Part shown: positions 47,600 through 58,251 of the stretch, piece by piece | Numbering within the stretch: position 1 is the stretch's first letter | Layout: each line of letters begins with the position of its first letter | From: Medicago truncatula | Lineage: Eukaryota; Streptophyta; Magnoliopsida; Fabales; Fabaceae | Direction of reading: 5' to 3' | Length of the DNA: 64,000 bases | NCBI RefSeq assembly: GCF_003473485.1 | Contig: NC_053043.1 | Span: 2,056,001 to 2,120,000 of the forward strand | Translations under genes and position numbers: made by a program | The notes under the pieces: model-generated | What the model saw: only the letters and a program-made list of their open reading frames with translations | Database searches by the model: none | Told to the model about the DNA's origin: nothing

Positions 47600-47986
47600 G
47601 GTCAAATGCATCTAAAGGTCCTTTAAGTTTTTCATTTTTTCCAAATCGTCCTTTAAGTTTCAAAAGTCTCAAACAAGTCCTTTTAGTTTTTGAATCGTTT
47701 CAAACAAGTCCTATTGTAGATAGCATAGTTGGTAATTGCTTCCTTGAACTAATCTTTGATACTAAATTTGGCTCCAAACACCCACTTAAAATTAGTCATC
47801 TTTTTAAGCATGGCAAATGGTGGATAATGCTCTTTGTTGCTATCATCTAAATCATCACCATCATCCTCTAAAAGAACTTGTTTGAAAGGATTCAAAAATT
47901 AAAAGGACTTGTTTGAGACTTTTCAAACTTAAAAGACGACTTTGAGAAAAACGAAAAACTTAAAGGACCTTTAAATGCATTTGACC
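47600..47986. mobile_element. Second Mutator-like element with transposase fragment, 9-bp TSD
   Basis: Flanked by a perfect 'tattaaaaa' at 47591-47599 and 47987-47995. The ends 'ggtcaaatgcatctaaaggt' are inverted repeats. The interior carries, on the minus strand, the same MuDR-type DNA-binding-domain piece as 10029-10443 (words 'tagtcatctttttaagcatg' and 'tggataatgctctttgttgc'). No match is seen in copy 2 of the segmental duplication, so it probably inserted after that event. Confidence 0.87.
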
Positions 47987-48801
47987 TATTAAAAATAAAC
48001 AATGTTATTTGAACAACTATTTATAATTATTGATGTGATTATAAGATAGAGGAACAACTAATTAAAAAATTAAATAGTACCTATACGATGTTGGACAACC
48101 AAAAAGTTGTAACATAGTAACATTTTATTTTTCGTTAAAAAATGGTACAACACCTAAGTGACTTTTTTTTTTTTGGGTGAAAGAACCACCTAAGTGACTT
48201 GTGCACATTAATTTGTATATATACATGTATGACTCTGCACGAGTTTGTTGATTGAACAATCATAACCTTCATCGATTTGATGGACAGTTCTATTTTCATA
48301 CATTGACCATGATCAAGACTTCACTTATTTAATCTTTAACTTTTTAAAAAATGAAGTTATGTTATGGTTTGGTCTTCCATCATTATTGCCTTTTGCCCCA
48401 AAGAATAGCGATTGCATCACCAGTATACTAGAAATAAGAGAAACACCAGCATAGAAGATAAAAAAAGCCTGTTGTTTTGAGCTGTTCATTAGACTACTAC
48501 AAACCTAAATATATCTATAAATGCTCTTTGAGCTGTTGGCTGTGAGGCCTGCCTTAGTTTGTTCTCGAAACCGAACTCTTCTAAATTAAAAGACCAATAC
48601 AAACTGATACTTAATGTCCTATCTATGACCCTCTCAAGAGCTTTATTTGCATCACTAGATATATGATATTTGAATCATCTCTATATCCGGCAATCATTAT
48701 GGGAACACTGAACATTTCTCTTTGCTGCTGGTGTGTAATATCTAAAAAGGTAGTCCTTCCATGTCTAACTTCAGAATCATCAACTTCATGTTTCTCTAAT
48801 T

Positions 48802-50993
48802 CTACTTGAGGGAGTTTTCAATGTCTATTACAAAACGATATTTCACGTCCTTATTTACGACCCTCTCAAGAGCTTCATTTGAGTACCCAATTGGAATCAG
48901 TTCTATATCTGGGTGAATCCCATTTGCAGCACAGAAGTCAACCATCTCCTGTATTTCTTTTGTACCACCTGTAACACTTCCGGCAACAGTTCTTGATCCT
49001 GCAAACAGATGAATGGAGGATATTATTTCTGGTTCCAGCGGTACAAAGAACGAGTTGTTATTACAACAAAACTTCTATACTTCAAATGCAACATTACCTA
49101 AATTAAGGCTTGCAGGGCTGAATTTGACTTCACTTGGGAACCCAACTAAGACCAGAACACCAGATATCTTCAGAAGTGACATGTAAGGATCAAACAGGTG
49201 ATCACCCGATGCCGTGTCAATTATAAAATCCAATGATTTAGCCAACGCCTGCATAGAAGTCACCATCAGTTTAGATAATAAAAACAGAAACACATGTCAT
49301 CGGTATCAGTATTCTCAGGGGCGAATGCTTGTACAAGAGAGGGGTAGCTATGGCTACCCCAAAAAAATAAATTTTATTGAATTTGTAGGTATATTTTTAT
49401 GTTTAGCTACCCCTAATAATATATATTTGGCTACCCCAAGTTCGATTTTAGGTGTCATAATTTTTTATGACTTTGGTTACTTTCGGGTGGCCACCTCATA
49501 AAATTATTGCTAGCTTCGCCGCTGAGTATTCTCTTCATGGTTTGAAGAAAATGCTATGGTATAGATGGTTCATATAATACATACCCTCATATCTTCTTGA
49601 TTAGATGAAACAACAAATTGGTCTGCACCAAGAAGGCTCAGCGCCTCCTCTTTCTTTGACATGCTAGTGCTGAAAACCGTTACACGCAAACCAAATGCCT
49701 TCCCAAATTTTACCGCCATATGACCGAGGCCACCAAGACCAACCACTCCAAGAGACTTGCCGGGTTGATTCATATTATGTCGAATCATGGGAGAATAAAC
49801 AGTGATTCCAGCACAGAGCAAAGGACCTGCTGAAGCTAGAGGATAGCTTTTAGGTATCAAGAAGCAATACCTGCACATGCAAGACCATATATAAAAGAAG
49901 TTATGAACTGAAATTACAACCTCCATTATTACGAAATCAAATAAGTGTTTTTAGTGCTTATAATAAATTTAAGCAAGAGAAGGTCTTGTAAAAACGCATA
50001 AAACATAATCAGAACGAAGCCATCTATTAAGTTTACCTTTCATGTACTACAATGGAAGTGGAGTATCCTCCTTTTGTAATTGTGCCATCATAATCAACAC
50101 CATTAAAGGTGTAAACTGATCCCTTGACACAATGAACTTCGAATCGATCGTTACAATACTCACATTCCCTGCATGAGTTGATGTAAGTCCCCACTCCGAC
50201 ATGGTCACCAACCTTGAAACGCTGGACATTGGGACCAACCTTTGCCACAACCCCAGCAATCTCGTGTCTGATAAGAAAAAAGGAAAACACAGATAAATAA
50301 ACTTATGTACATAACATTCTCGACCATACACACATCAAGAAAAGCTCACCACTTACCCGGGTACAACAGGATACTTTGAATCCCCATGTTTATTCTTTGC
50401 CCAAATTACATCAGCATAACAAACACCGCAGTGTGTAATTTTAACATAAACATCTTCACTCCCGAGCTCCCTTAGCAATCACCATTATCATATCGCAAGG
50501 ATTTAATTTTTTTTGGAAAAATGTAACATGGCCAGCAAGTCATACATAAATGCATACATTCTTATATGTGGACATTTGAATTGATATGAAGGTGTAACAT
50601 CATACTAGGATAACAAGTAAGGTTGCCTTGAAATAAAATGAAAATTAGATTTTATATCAATGAGTTTAAATTTCATAGACTGTCAGTGTAAAATGTTTTA
50701 TACTATGAACACATCACAAGCAATCATGTGTGTGACTTCAGAAGCGGTTATGAAAAAAGTAAAATGTTTATAATGACCTAACGATTATGATTGAGTGACA
50801 AGTCTAAAAACCCTTTACACCGAAAGTATATATAAATTAAATCCTAAAAGAATTACTCCATTCTACAAAGTGGAATGAGAGGTAAATGTAACATATATAC
50901 ATACCTTCGATTGAATTTGTAAGGCGACAGAACACCAGATGCATCTCTTGCTGCCCATGCAAGGCAATCTTCACCAACACCTTCAGAACTCAT
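48802..50993 (-). CDS. CAD1: Cinnamyl alcohol dehydrogenase-like (CAD1 type), complete copy
   Basis: Six exons join in frame to 355 residues: 50905-50993, 50357-50470, 50037-50267, 49585-49870, 49098-49248, 48802-48998, all GT-AG. It is a zinc medium-chain alcohol dehydrogenase. Catalytic-zinc ligands are Cys44 (HCGVCYAD), His69-Glu70 (GHEIAG) and Cys164 (LLCAGITVY). Structural-zinc cysteines are 100, 103, 106 and 114. The NADP(H) Rossmann motif is GLGGLG at 189-194. Length and sequence fit the Arabidopsis CAD1 (At1g72680) group, which reduces cinnamaldehyde-type aldehydes but is not the main lignin CAD. The true substrate is unknown. Intron 4 carries a 209-bp hAT element. A broken second copy lies at 55229-56345. 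Confidence 0.93.
49316..49524. mobile_element. 209-bp hAT-like element in CAD1 intron 4, 8-bp TSD
   Basis: 'agtattct' flanks it at 49308-49315 and 49525-49532. Ends are 'caggggcgaatgc' and the inverse of 'cagcggcgaagct'. Internal 'ggctaccccaa' words pair across the middle. The corresponding intron of the pseudogene copy (about 55733-55750) reads 'attagtattcacctcatgg' without it. Confidence 0.85.
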
Positions 50994-51573
50994 AGCTATT
51001 CTACTCAAACATAATAACATAATTAATTAGTCCTCAATTCATTTCATATAATTAATTTCTAATAAATCAAACAAATTATGGATTCATGCAAGGATAATGT
51101 AGCCCCCAAAAATCATCAATATCATAGCTATAGATGAAATGATTATTTCATTTTTTGTACACAATTGTGTGAGACTTTGATATGAAACAATCAGAGAATG
51201 ATACAATAGATCCAACAAAACAAAAAATCAAACACATAATACAACGAACATGTGAAATCATAATATAAATAAAAGAGAATTTACAAAAACAAAATAAATG
51301 AATTCTGAAATTCGATTAAACTAAAATATGTGATAATTTTCCTCTTCGAAGTTTAATAGCAATGGAGAATGAGTGAATTGTAATTGTAATTGAGAAATGA
51401 TTTGTTGATTTAATCTAAAAAGTTCATTCATTGTTTGGCTTTGGCAAGGAGAATAGAGAGTCAACGTACCTTCGGAGAAGAAGACAGACAAAACAAAAAC
51501 AGCTCTTTGGTCTTTGCTGTGTGAAGTCTGACTTTTATTTTGTGTCCACGAGTGCAAATGTTGATTTAAATTA
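50994..51573. other. CAD1 promoter and leader region
   Basis: The 5' flank of the minus-strand CAD1 gene. The equivalent part of copy 2 is deleted except for 'aaacagctcttt', which suggests that the deletion there removed the promoter-proximal part. No sharp promoter motif could be assigned. Confidence 0.4.
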
Positions 51574-51960
51574 GGTTTAAATATGTCATTAGTCCTTACA
51601 TTTTCATCAGATTTTGACATTGGTCCCTACACTTTCTTTTGTTTGGTATTGGTCCATGCACTTTGTAAAAATATTGGTATTGATCTCTCTATTAACTTTC
51701 TCTTAAAAAAAAAACACAAAACTATTGGTATTGGTCCCTGCACTTTGTAAAAATATTGGTATTGGTCCCTGCACTTTGTAAAAATATTGATATTGGTGCC
51801 ACGTGGCGTGAAATGATTGGGCCACGTGGCACTCCGTTGGTTTTGTGTTTTTTTTTTTAACAGAAAGTTAACAGAGGGACCAATACCAATATTTTTACAA
51901 AGTGCAGGGACCAATGCCAAAATCTGATGAAAGTGCAGGGACCAATGACACATTTAAACC
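51574..51960. mobile_element. Mutator-like MITE, perfect 9-bp TSD
   Basis: 'tttaaatta' at 51565-51573 and 51961-51969. Termini 'ggtttaaatatgtcattagt' and the imperfect inverse. Inside, 'ttggtattggtccctgcact' type words occur three times on the left and once inverted on the right, and a 'tgccacgtggcgtg/gggccacgtggcac' palindrome sits in the centre. No coding sequence. Confidence 0.85.
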
Positions 51961-52084
51961 TTTAAATTATAACTGCAATGTAAATTTGAGTTCGAATCTC
52001 GAATTCTTTATTTATTTTTATTTAGAGGAGAGTTTATAGTTATCAGGTTATTTAATTAAAAAAAATCAATTAAATTGTAAAAAT

Positions 52085-52295
52085 ATGTGGTTTTTTTTAG
52101 GTGCATAAAATTTTAGGGTGAGGGGATGGTGCCCCAGTCCAAGGCAGGGAAGACCTTTGACACTAGCGGGGATCGAACCTGGGTTCTCTCGAATTCAAGT
52201 CCAAGGCAGGGAAAACTTTTGGCACTAGCGGAGTTCGAACCTGGGTTCTCTCGAATTCAAGACCTATCATTTTACCAATAGACCAAGCCTTTGGA
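52085..52295 (-). mobile_element. tRNA-derived SINE with duplicated B-box segment
   Basis: On the minus strand it begins 'ggcttggtctattggtaaaa' (A-box-like), then 'cccaggttcgaactccgc' (B box). A segment of about 62 bp containing the B box is repeated in tandem ('ggttctctcgaattcaag' at about 52183 and 52244; 'gtccaaggcagggaa' at about 52138 and 52199). The 3' side ends 'ccctcaccctaaaattttat'. No full tRNA fold is present, so it is not a tRNA gene. Confidence 0.65.
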
Positions 52296-53297
52296 GTTTA
52301 AAAATAAAAAAATAAAAAAAAATAAATATTAAACCAAATCAAAGCAATATAATTTGGATTGGTTCAATTATTTTGTAAGACGACAGAATTTAAAAAATTA
52401 ACAAATTATTTAGTTGTATTTTTTTTTGAATAAAAATTATTTAGTTGTATTAGCTACAACAATTAACTAGTTTGCAATGACTAACAATTAACTCTGAATA
52501 CCATTGAGGTACATAAACAGAAGGGAGAACAATTAATAATTAACTTGAATTATAAAATATGCAACAATTCAACATTAACAGGTTCTCTAAACTGAGTCTA
52601 ATTTCAAAACAAATAAGCATAAAAATTCAACTCCAAAAGCAATTACATTGTATAACGTTAATTGGAAAAATAAGAAGGAAAAAAAAGAGGTTCTACTGGA
52701 GAGTGTTTGGATTGAGTTGAGTCTTTGAGTTGAGTTACTAGTTTAATAAATAAATTCTTAATTAATTAAGTGACTATGCAGTTTGGTTTGGTTCAAGTGT
52801 CAAAACAAAAATGGTAAATTAAACAGCGTGATTGAAAGAAAAATTAGCTTGAACACATCCAAACTAAACACAATTTTTTGCACTTTTCAATATAAGTTGG
52901 TTTGACCTGCGATTTTCTATTGAATTAGTTTGGTTTTAAACTTACATTGTATTTTGATTTAAGCTTAAAGTCGAAGGATTGGAATTGTCTATAGGCACAA
53001 CCTCAAGAGACATGACTTCATGTTATCAATTACATCACTACTATCCGATGCTCAAGATTTCAAGTTTGATATTTTGGATAAAAATCAAAATCTATATTAA
53101 AATTGAAATTGTCTTAGCAATCTTGTTGAAAGGTGATCGATTCAAATGTGACTTAACTTAACACAATCCAAATCCAAATTTAGTTTCTTACCTTTAGCAA
53201 GTAACAAGTTAAAATAAAGTATCACATTCTATCATTCTCACTTTTTTTCCTACCATTCTCACATCTTTAACTCTACTATCCAGTCTTTGGTAAAACA
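52296..53297. other. Intergenic part of duplicated unit
   Basis: No gene. Several blocks recur in copy 2 in order (52735-52800 near 56484; 52970-53190 near 57745-57960). The short frame 52979-53161 is within a duplicated non-coding block and has no family. Confidence 0.5.
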
Positions 53298-53446
53298 TAC
53301 CCCCTCCGGTCCTATTTACAAGAGACATGTTATTTTTTAGATACATTAAATAATTTATGTATTTGGTTTAGGTTCTTGACTAGATACATACATTATTCAA
53401 TGTATCTAAAAAGTCAACTTTCTTTTATAAATAGGATCAGAGAGTA
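53298..53446. mobile_element. Stowaway-like MITE, absent from copy 2
   Basis: Ends 'taccccctccggtcctattt' and the imperfect inverse of 'aaataggatcagagagta', with TA at both ends. The central arms ('gatacattaaataa' and 'cattcaatgtatct') pair. Copy 2 reads 'taaaacatataaaaaaaa' at the same place (about 58043), i.e. the unoccupied site. Confidence 0.78.
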
Positions 53447-55228
53447 TTAAATAAAATTCTAGAGTCAAAAGAAACTACAATTCCATTACATCACTTCACT
53501 ACCCCTTTAAAGAAAATAAAAACCATTACCTCACTCGTTTTTTTTTCTTTTTCTTAACATTCATTATTACTACATTAAGGTTAAACATTTTTGTGGTAAT
53601 TTGGTATGCAATTTGTAAGATTTTTTATATCTTCAATTATTAACTACTTAATGTTAATAAAAAGATTACACTTTAATAACATCTACTATAAATATGTATT
53701 TCAGATATTTAAAAAAAAAAATGACAAATGTTAAATGAAATACATAATTTTTTTTTTCAAACCTTAGACTTTAATTTAACACCTTAAATCATTTAATCCT
53801 TTAGTTCAACCAAATAAGCTACGAGATTATTTTCCACCCTGAAGATATAACAAACTTTAGATTTATTATCTTTTTAATGCTTTCTTTCATTTTAGTTCTT
53901 TATTACATAAACATATATATTATTTAATTTGGGCAAAGAATTCAATTAAACAATTATCCAATATGTGCTTATTTGCACAATGTATACTGTTTGTGAGCTC
54001 AAGGGGCACAATCATTTGGAAGCAAAGACAGAAAACAACTTAGAAACCTCTAAGGAGCAGATCCAAGTAGAGTTTGCAAAACAAGTTACAGAGACAGGGA
54101 GGACATCCTCCTATAGGTAAATAAAATCTTGCAAAACCATCTACTAGTACTAGGTTGATTGACCTAATGCAAAATGTGCAATATACTACAAACCCATATC
54201 TACATCAAATAACGAATATTGTAAATCACGTTATAATTTGGATGATTAGAAACACCTATGTTAATGGACTCGTCTTAATCATGCAATATGCATGGTTCAA
54301 TCAGAAAATTGCCAAAACCACGTCTTCTATATATTAGAAACACCTATGTTAATGGATTCGTCATAATTAATAGCAATGTTACACCATTATCACCATGCCT
54401 GAAGAAGTAGATCAGAAATTCTGTCAAGGTTTTTGTTGTCTTTTATATTTGAGGTGTTGTGAAATTTTTGAGACTTGAGTTGTATTTTATCATTAATTAA
54501 TGAAACATTATTTTTGTGTCAAATAACGAAAACTTCATATGTTGTATTGTATTTTCTTATGCCAACTCTACCTGTATATGAAACACACCTAAGTGAAATA
54601 GTTATACAGCGTATATATTCGGCGTTGGAAAACCAACAAGTCTTAACATAACATTTCTCGTTAAAAAATGGTACACCACCTAAGTGACTTTTATTTTTTC
54701 TTTCAAAGAACCACCAAATAAGTGACTTGTGCACATTAGAAATTACATTACAAATGTGTGTTGATTGAACGATCATAACCTCATCGATTTGACGGACAGT
54801 TCTATTTTCATACATTGACCATGATCAAAACTTCACTTATTTGATCTTTAACTTTTTACTTTTTGAAAAATGAAGTTAAGTTGATGGTTTGATCAAAACT
54901 TACTCAAGTTTTATTTTATTCAGTTCTCAATATCCATTAGACTACTACAAACCTAAATATATCTATAAATTCTCTTTGAGCTGTTGGCTGTGAAGCCTGC
55001 CTTAGTTTGTTCTCGAAACGGAACTAGTCTAAATTAAAAGATTAATACAAACTGATACTTAATGTCCATATCTATGAATGACCCTCTCAAGAGCTTTATT
55101 TGCATTGCTAGATATATGAAACTTGAGATCTCTCTCTATATCTGGCAATCATTATGGAACACTGAACATTTCTCTTTGCTGCTTGTGTGTAATATCTAAA
55201 AAGGTAGTCCTCCCATGTCTAATTCTAC

Positions 55229-56345
55229 TTGAGGGAGTTTTCAATGTCTATCACAAATCGATATTTCACGTCCTTACTGACGACCCTCTCAAGAGCTTCA
55301 TTTGAGTACCCAATTGGAATCAGTTCTATATCTGGGTGAATCCCGTTTGCAGCACAGAAGTCAACCATCTCCTGTATTAATTTCTTTTGTACCACCTGCA
55401 GCACTTCCGGCAACAGTTCTTGATCCTGCAAACAGATGATGAATGAAGGATATTATTTCTGGTTCCAGCAGTACAAAGAATGAGTTGTTATTCCAACAAA
55501 ACTTCTATACTTCAAATGCAACATTACCTAAATTAAGGCTTGCAGGGCTGAATTTGACTTCACTTGGGAACCCAACTAAGGCCAGAACACCAGATATCTT
55601 CAGAAGTGACATGTAAGGATCAAATGGGTGATCACCCGAAGCCGTGTCAATTATAAAATCCAATGTTTTAGCTAACGCCTTCATAGAAGTCACCATTAAT
55701 TTAGATAAAAAAACAGAAGCACATGTCATTGGTATTAGTATTCACCTCATGGTTTGAAGAAAATGCTATGATATAGATGGTTCATGTAATACTTGCCCTC
55801 ATCTCTTCTTGATTAGATGAAACAACAAATTGGTCTGCACCAAGAAAGCTCAGCGCCTCCTCTTTCTTTGACATACTAGTGCTGAAAACCGTTACACGCA
55901 AACCAAATGCCTTCCCAAATTTTACTGCCATATGACCGAGGCCACCAAGACCAACCACTCCAAGAGACTTACCAGGTTGATTCATATTATGTCGCATCAT
56001 GGGAGAATAAACAGTGATTCCAGCACAAAGCAAAGGACCTGCCGAAGCTAAAGGATAGCTTTTAGGTATCAAGAAGCAATACCTGCATATGCAAGACCAA
56101 ATATAAAAGAAGTTATGAACTGAAATTACAACTTCCATCGTTATGAAATCAAAGATGTTTTTTTAGTGCTCATAATAAATTTCAGCAAGATAATCAGAAC
56201 CAAGCCCTCTATTAAGTTTACCTTTCATTTACTACAATTGAAGTCGAGTATCCTCCTTTTGTAATTGTACCATCATAATCAACACAATTAAAGGTGTAAA
56301 CTGATCCCTTGGCACAATGAATGAATTTCTAGTCTATCATTACAA
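55229..56345 (-). pseudogene. CAD1: Truncated, frameshifted CAD1 copy
   Basis: Exons 4 to 6 and the end of exon 3 of the CAD1 gene are recognisable at 55797-56082 (exon 4), 55524-55674 (exon 5), 55229-55430 (exon 6) and about 56224-56345 (part of exon 3). Exon 6 has a 4-base insertion (aaagaaat-taat-acagg), which shifts the frame into a TGA and removes the last ~45 residues. Exon 4 ends AGG|GCAAGT, so its donor is GC instead of GT. The exon-3 part is scrambled after SVYTFN (Gly to Cys change, then lost frame) and stops at 'tacaatactcat'. Exons 1 and 2, the catalytic Cys44 and most zinc ligands are gone. Exons 4 and 5 remain nearly identical to the intact gene, so decay is recent or the copies exchanged sequence. 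Confidence 0.9.
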
Positions 56346-57182
56346 TACTCATAATAAACAGCTCTTTGCTCACTTTTTGTTTGTTTGAGAGGAATGTTTC
56401 TTTTTGAATAAATAGAAAAAGATTGACAAAACAAAACAGCTCTTTGCTCACTTTTTGTGTGTTTGAGTTAAGTGTTTAAGTTGAGTTACTAGTTTAATAA
56501 ATAAGCTCCTAATTAATTAAGTGAGTATGCATTTTGGTTTGGTTCTAAGTATCAAAATAAAAAGTGTAAATGGAACAACGCGATTGAGTGTAAATCAAAC
56601 TAAACACTATATTTTGCAGCTTTCAGTTTAAGTTGGTTCAACCAGTGATTTTTATGGAGTTAGTTCGGTTTTGAACTTACAATTATTTTCATTTATCTAA
56701 TAATAAGGATAATTTCTGGTGTTCCACAAATCGAGTGTTAACTCATAAAGTCGGGCAAGTTTATGTTTTTATCTCAAAATCGTGTTAACTTAGATGTAAA
56801 ACCGTTTTGGTTGAAATCAGAATGTTTGATGAGTTTGAGCGAGTTAACACTTGATAAACTCGATAAACCTAGGTAAAATCATCTGAGTTCACAAGTTAAC
56901 ACTTAAAAAACATTTTTTTTTTGTTTTGGAACATATTTTTCCGGGCCCATTTTCTGAATTCAATTCCTTTTTTCAAGCTCAATAACCTAAAGTACTTGTC
57001 TTGCCTTTACAATTATCACTTTCTTGTCTTACCTCGTCTTTCTTTCTTCTGAAACGAACAACACAACACACAAAATTTATGATTTTGCGAGTTAATTTTG
57101 TATTTTGATGCTAAGTTGAACATAATGTTTTATTATGGTGGTTTGATATACTTTGTCTTTATAATTAAGTCATAGTTTGCAC
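56346..57182. other. Intergenic part of duplicated unit, with short local repeat
   Basis: The word 'aaacagctctttgctcactt' occurs twice (about 56355 and 56433), 78 bp apart, immediately at the deletion breakpoint of the pseudogene. The block at 56700-56900 is rich in 'gttaac/cgag' words and has no gene. Confidence 0.5.
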
Positions 57183-57539
57183 CAGGGCCGTTCTTAGGGA
57201 GTGCAAAGAGCTCAACCGAGCTGGACCTCCCAAAGTGATGGGCCTCAAGAAAAAAATTATTGCTCAATATCCCCACCCCCACTCAAAAAAGAAAATTAAA
57301 CATGTTTCATGTTTCAATTTCTAAGTAAAAATCATGTTTCATGTTTATATTTCTAAGTTAAAAAATACGTCTTTCGTAAAAATAATTGCTAATTTTGATT
57401 TTGGTGGCTAATAATCATTAGACTAGTGTTATTTTCAATTTAAATAGAAGATTAATCTTTTAAAAAAATTATGGTTTTTTTATTAAGGGCTTATTTTTAC
57501 CATGAGAGCCGAGCCTCTAGTTTCATAGGGACGGCCCTG
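57183..57539. mobile_element. hAT-like element, CAGGGCCG family, perfect 8-bp TSD
   Basis: 'gtttgcac' at 57175-57182 and 57540-57547. Ends 'cagggccgttcttagggagt' and the inverse of 'cagggccgtccctatgaaac'. It is related to 16874-17411. The frame at 57471-57665 crosses its right end and is not a gene. Confidence 0.88.
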
Positions 57540-57547
57540 GTTTGCAC

Positions 57548-58251
57548 TATTAACCTATCTTCAATATTTATATTAGCTTACATATATCACATATATAATA
57601 AATATTATATAATTTTAATTTTAGATAAACTCGTACGAATTTACGAGTCAAATTTATCTAGGTAAAACAAGTTGAGACAAACTCTCAAACTAATTTCATT
57701 ACTTAAAAAAATAACAATAATTTCTTTCACATCATCTAAAGTCCAAGGATTTGAATTGTGTACCGTCGCAACCTCATGAGACACAGCTTCATGCTAACAA
57801 TTACATGTCTACTATTCCATGCTCAAAATTTCAAGTTTGATATTTTGGATAAAAATCAAAATCTATATTAAAATTGAAATTATTTTAGCAATCTTGATTG
57901 AAAGGTGATCGATTCAAATGTGACTAACTTAACATAATCCAAATCCAAATTTGATCTCTTACCTTTAACGAGTAACAAAAGTTCAAATAAATATCACGTT
58001 CTATTATTCTCACATCTTTAACTCTACTATCGAGCCAATGTTAAAACATATAAAAAAAAATTATAGAGTCAAAAGAAACATACAATCACTACCCCTTAAA
58101 AGGAATAAACAAAACCATTACCTCACTAGTTTTTTTTTTCTTCTTCTTTTTCTTAACATTCATTATTAGTACATTAAGGTTAAACATTTTTGTGGATTTA
58201 ATTAGTATGCACTGGTAAGATTTTTTATATCTTCAATAATTAATTAGTTAA
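57548..58251. other. Intergenic part of duplicated unit (copy 2)
   Basis: Colinear with 52960-53650 of copy 1 from about 57740 on. No gene seen. Confidence 0.5.
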
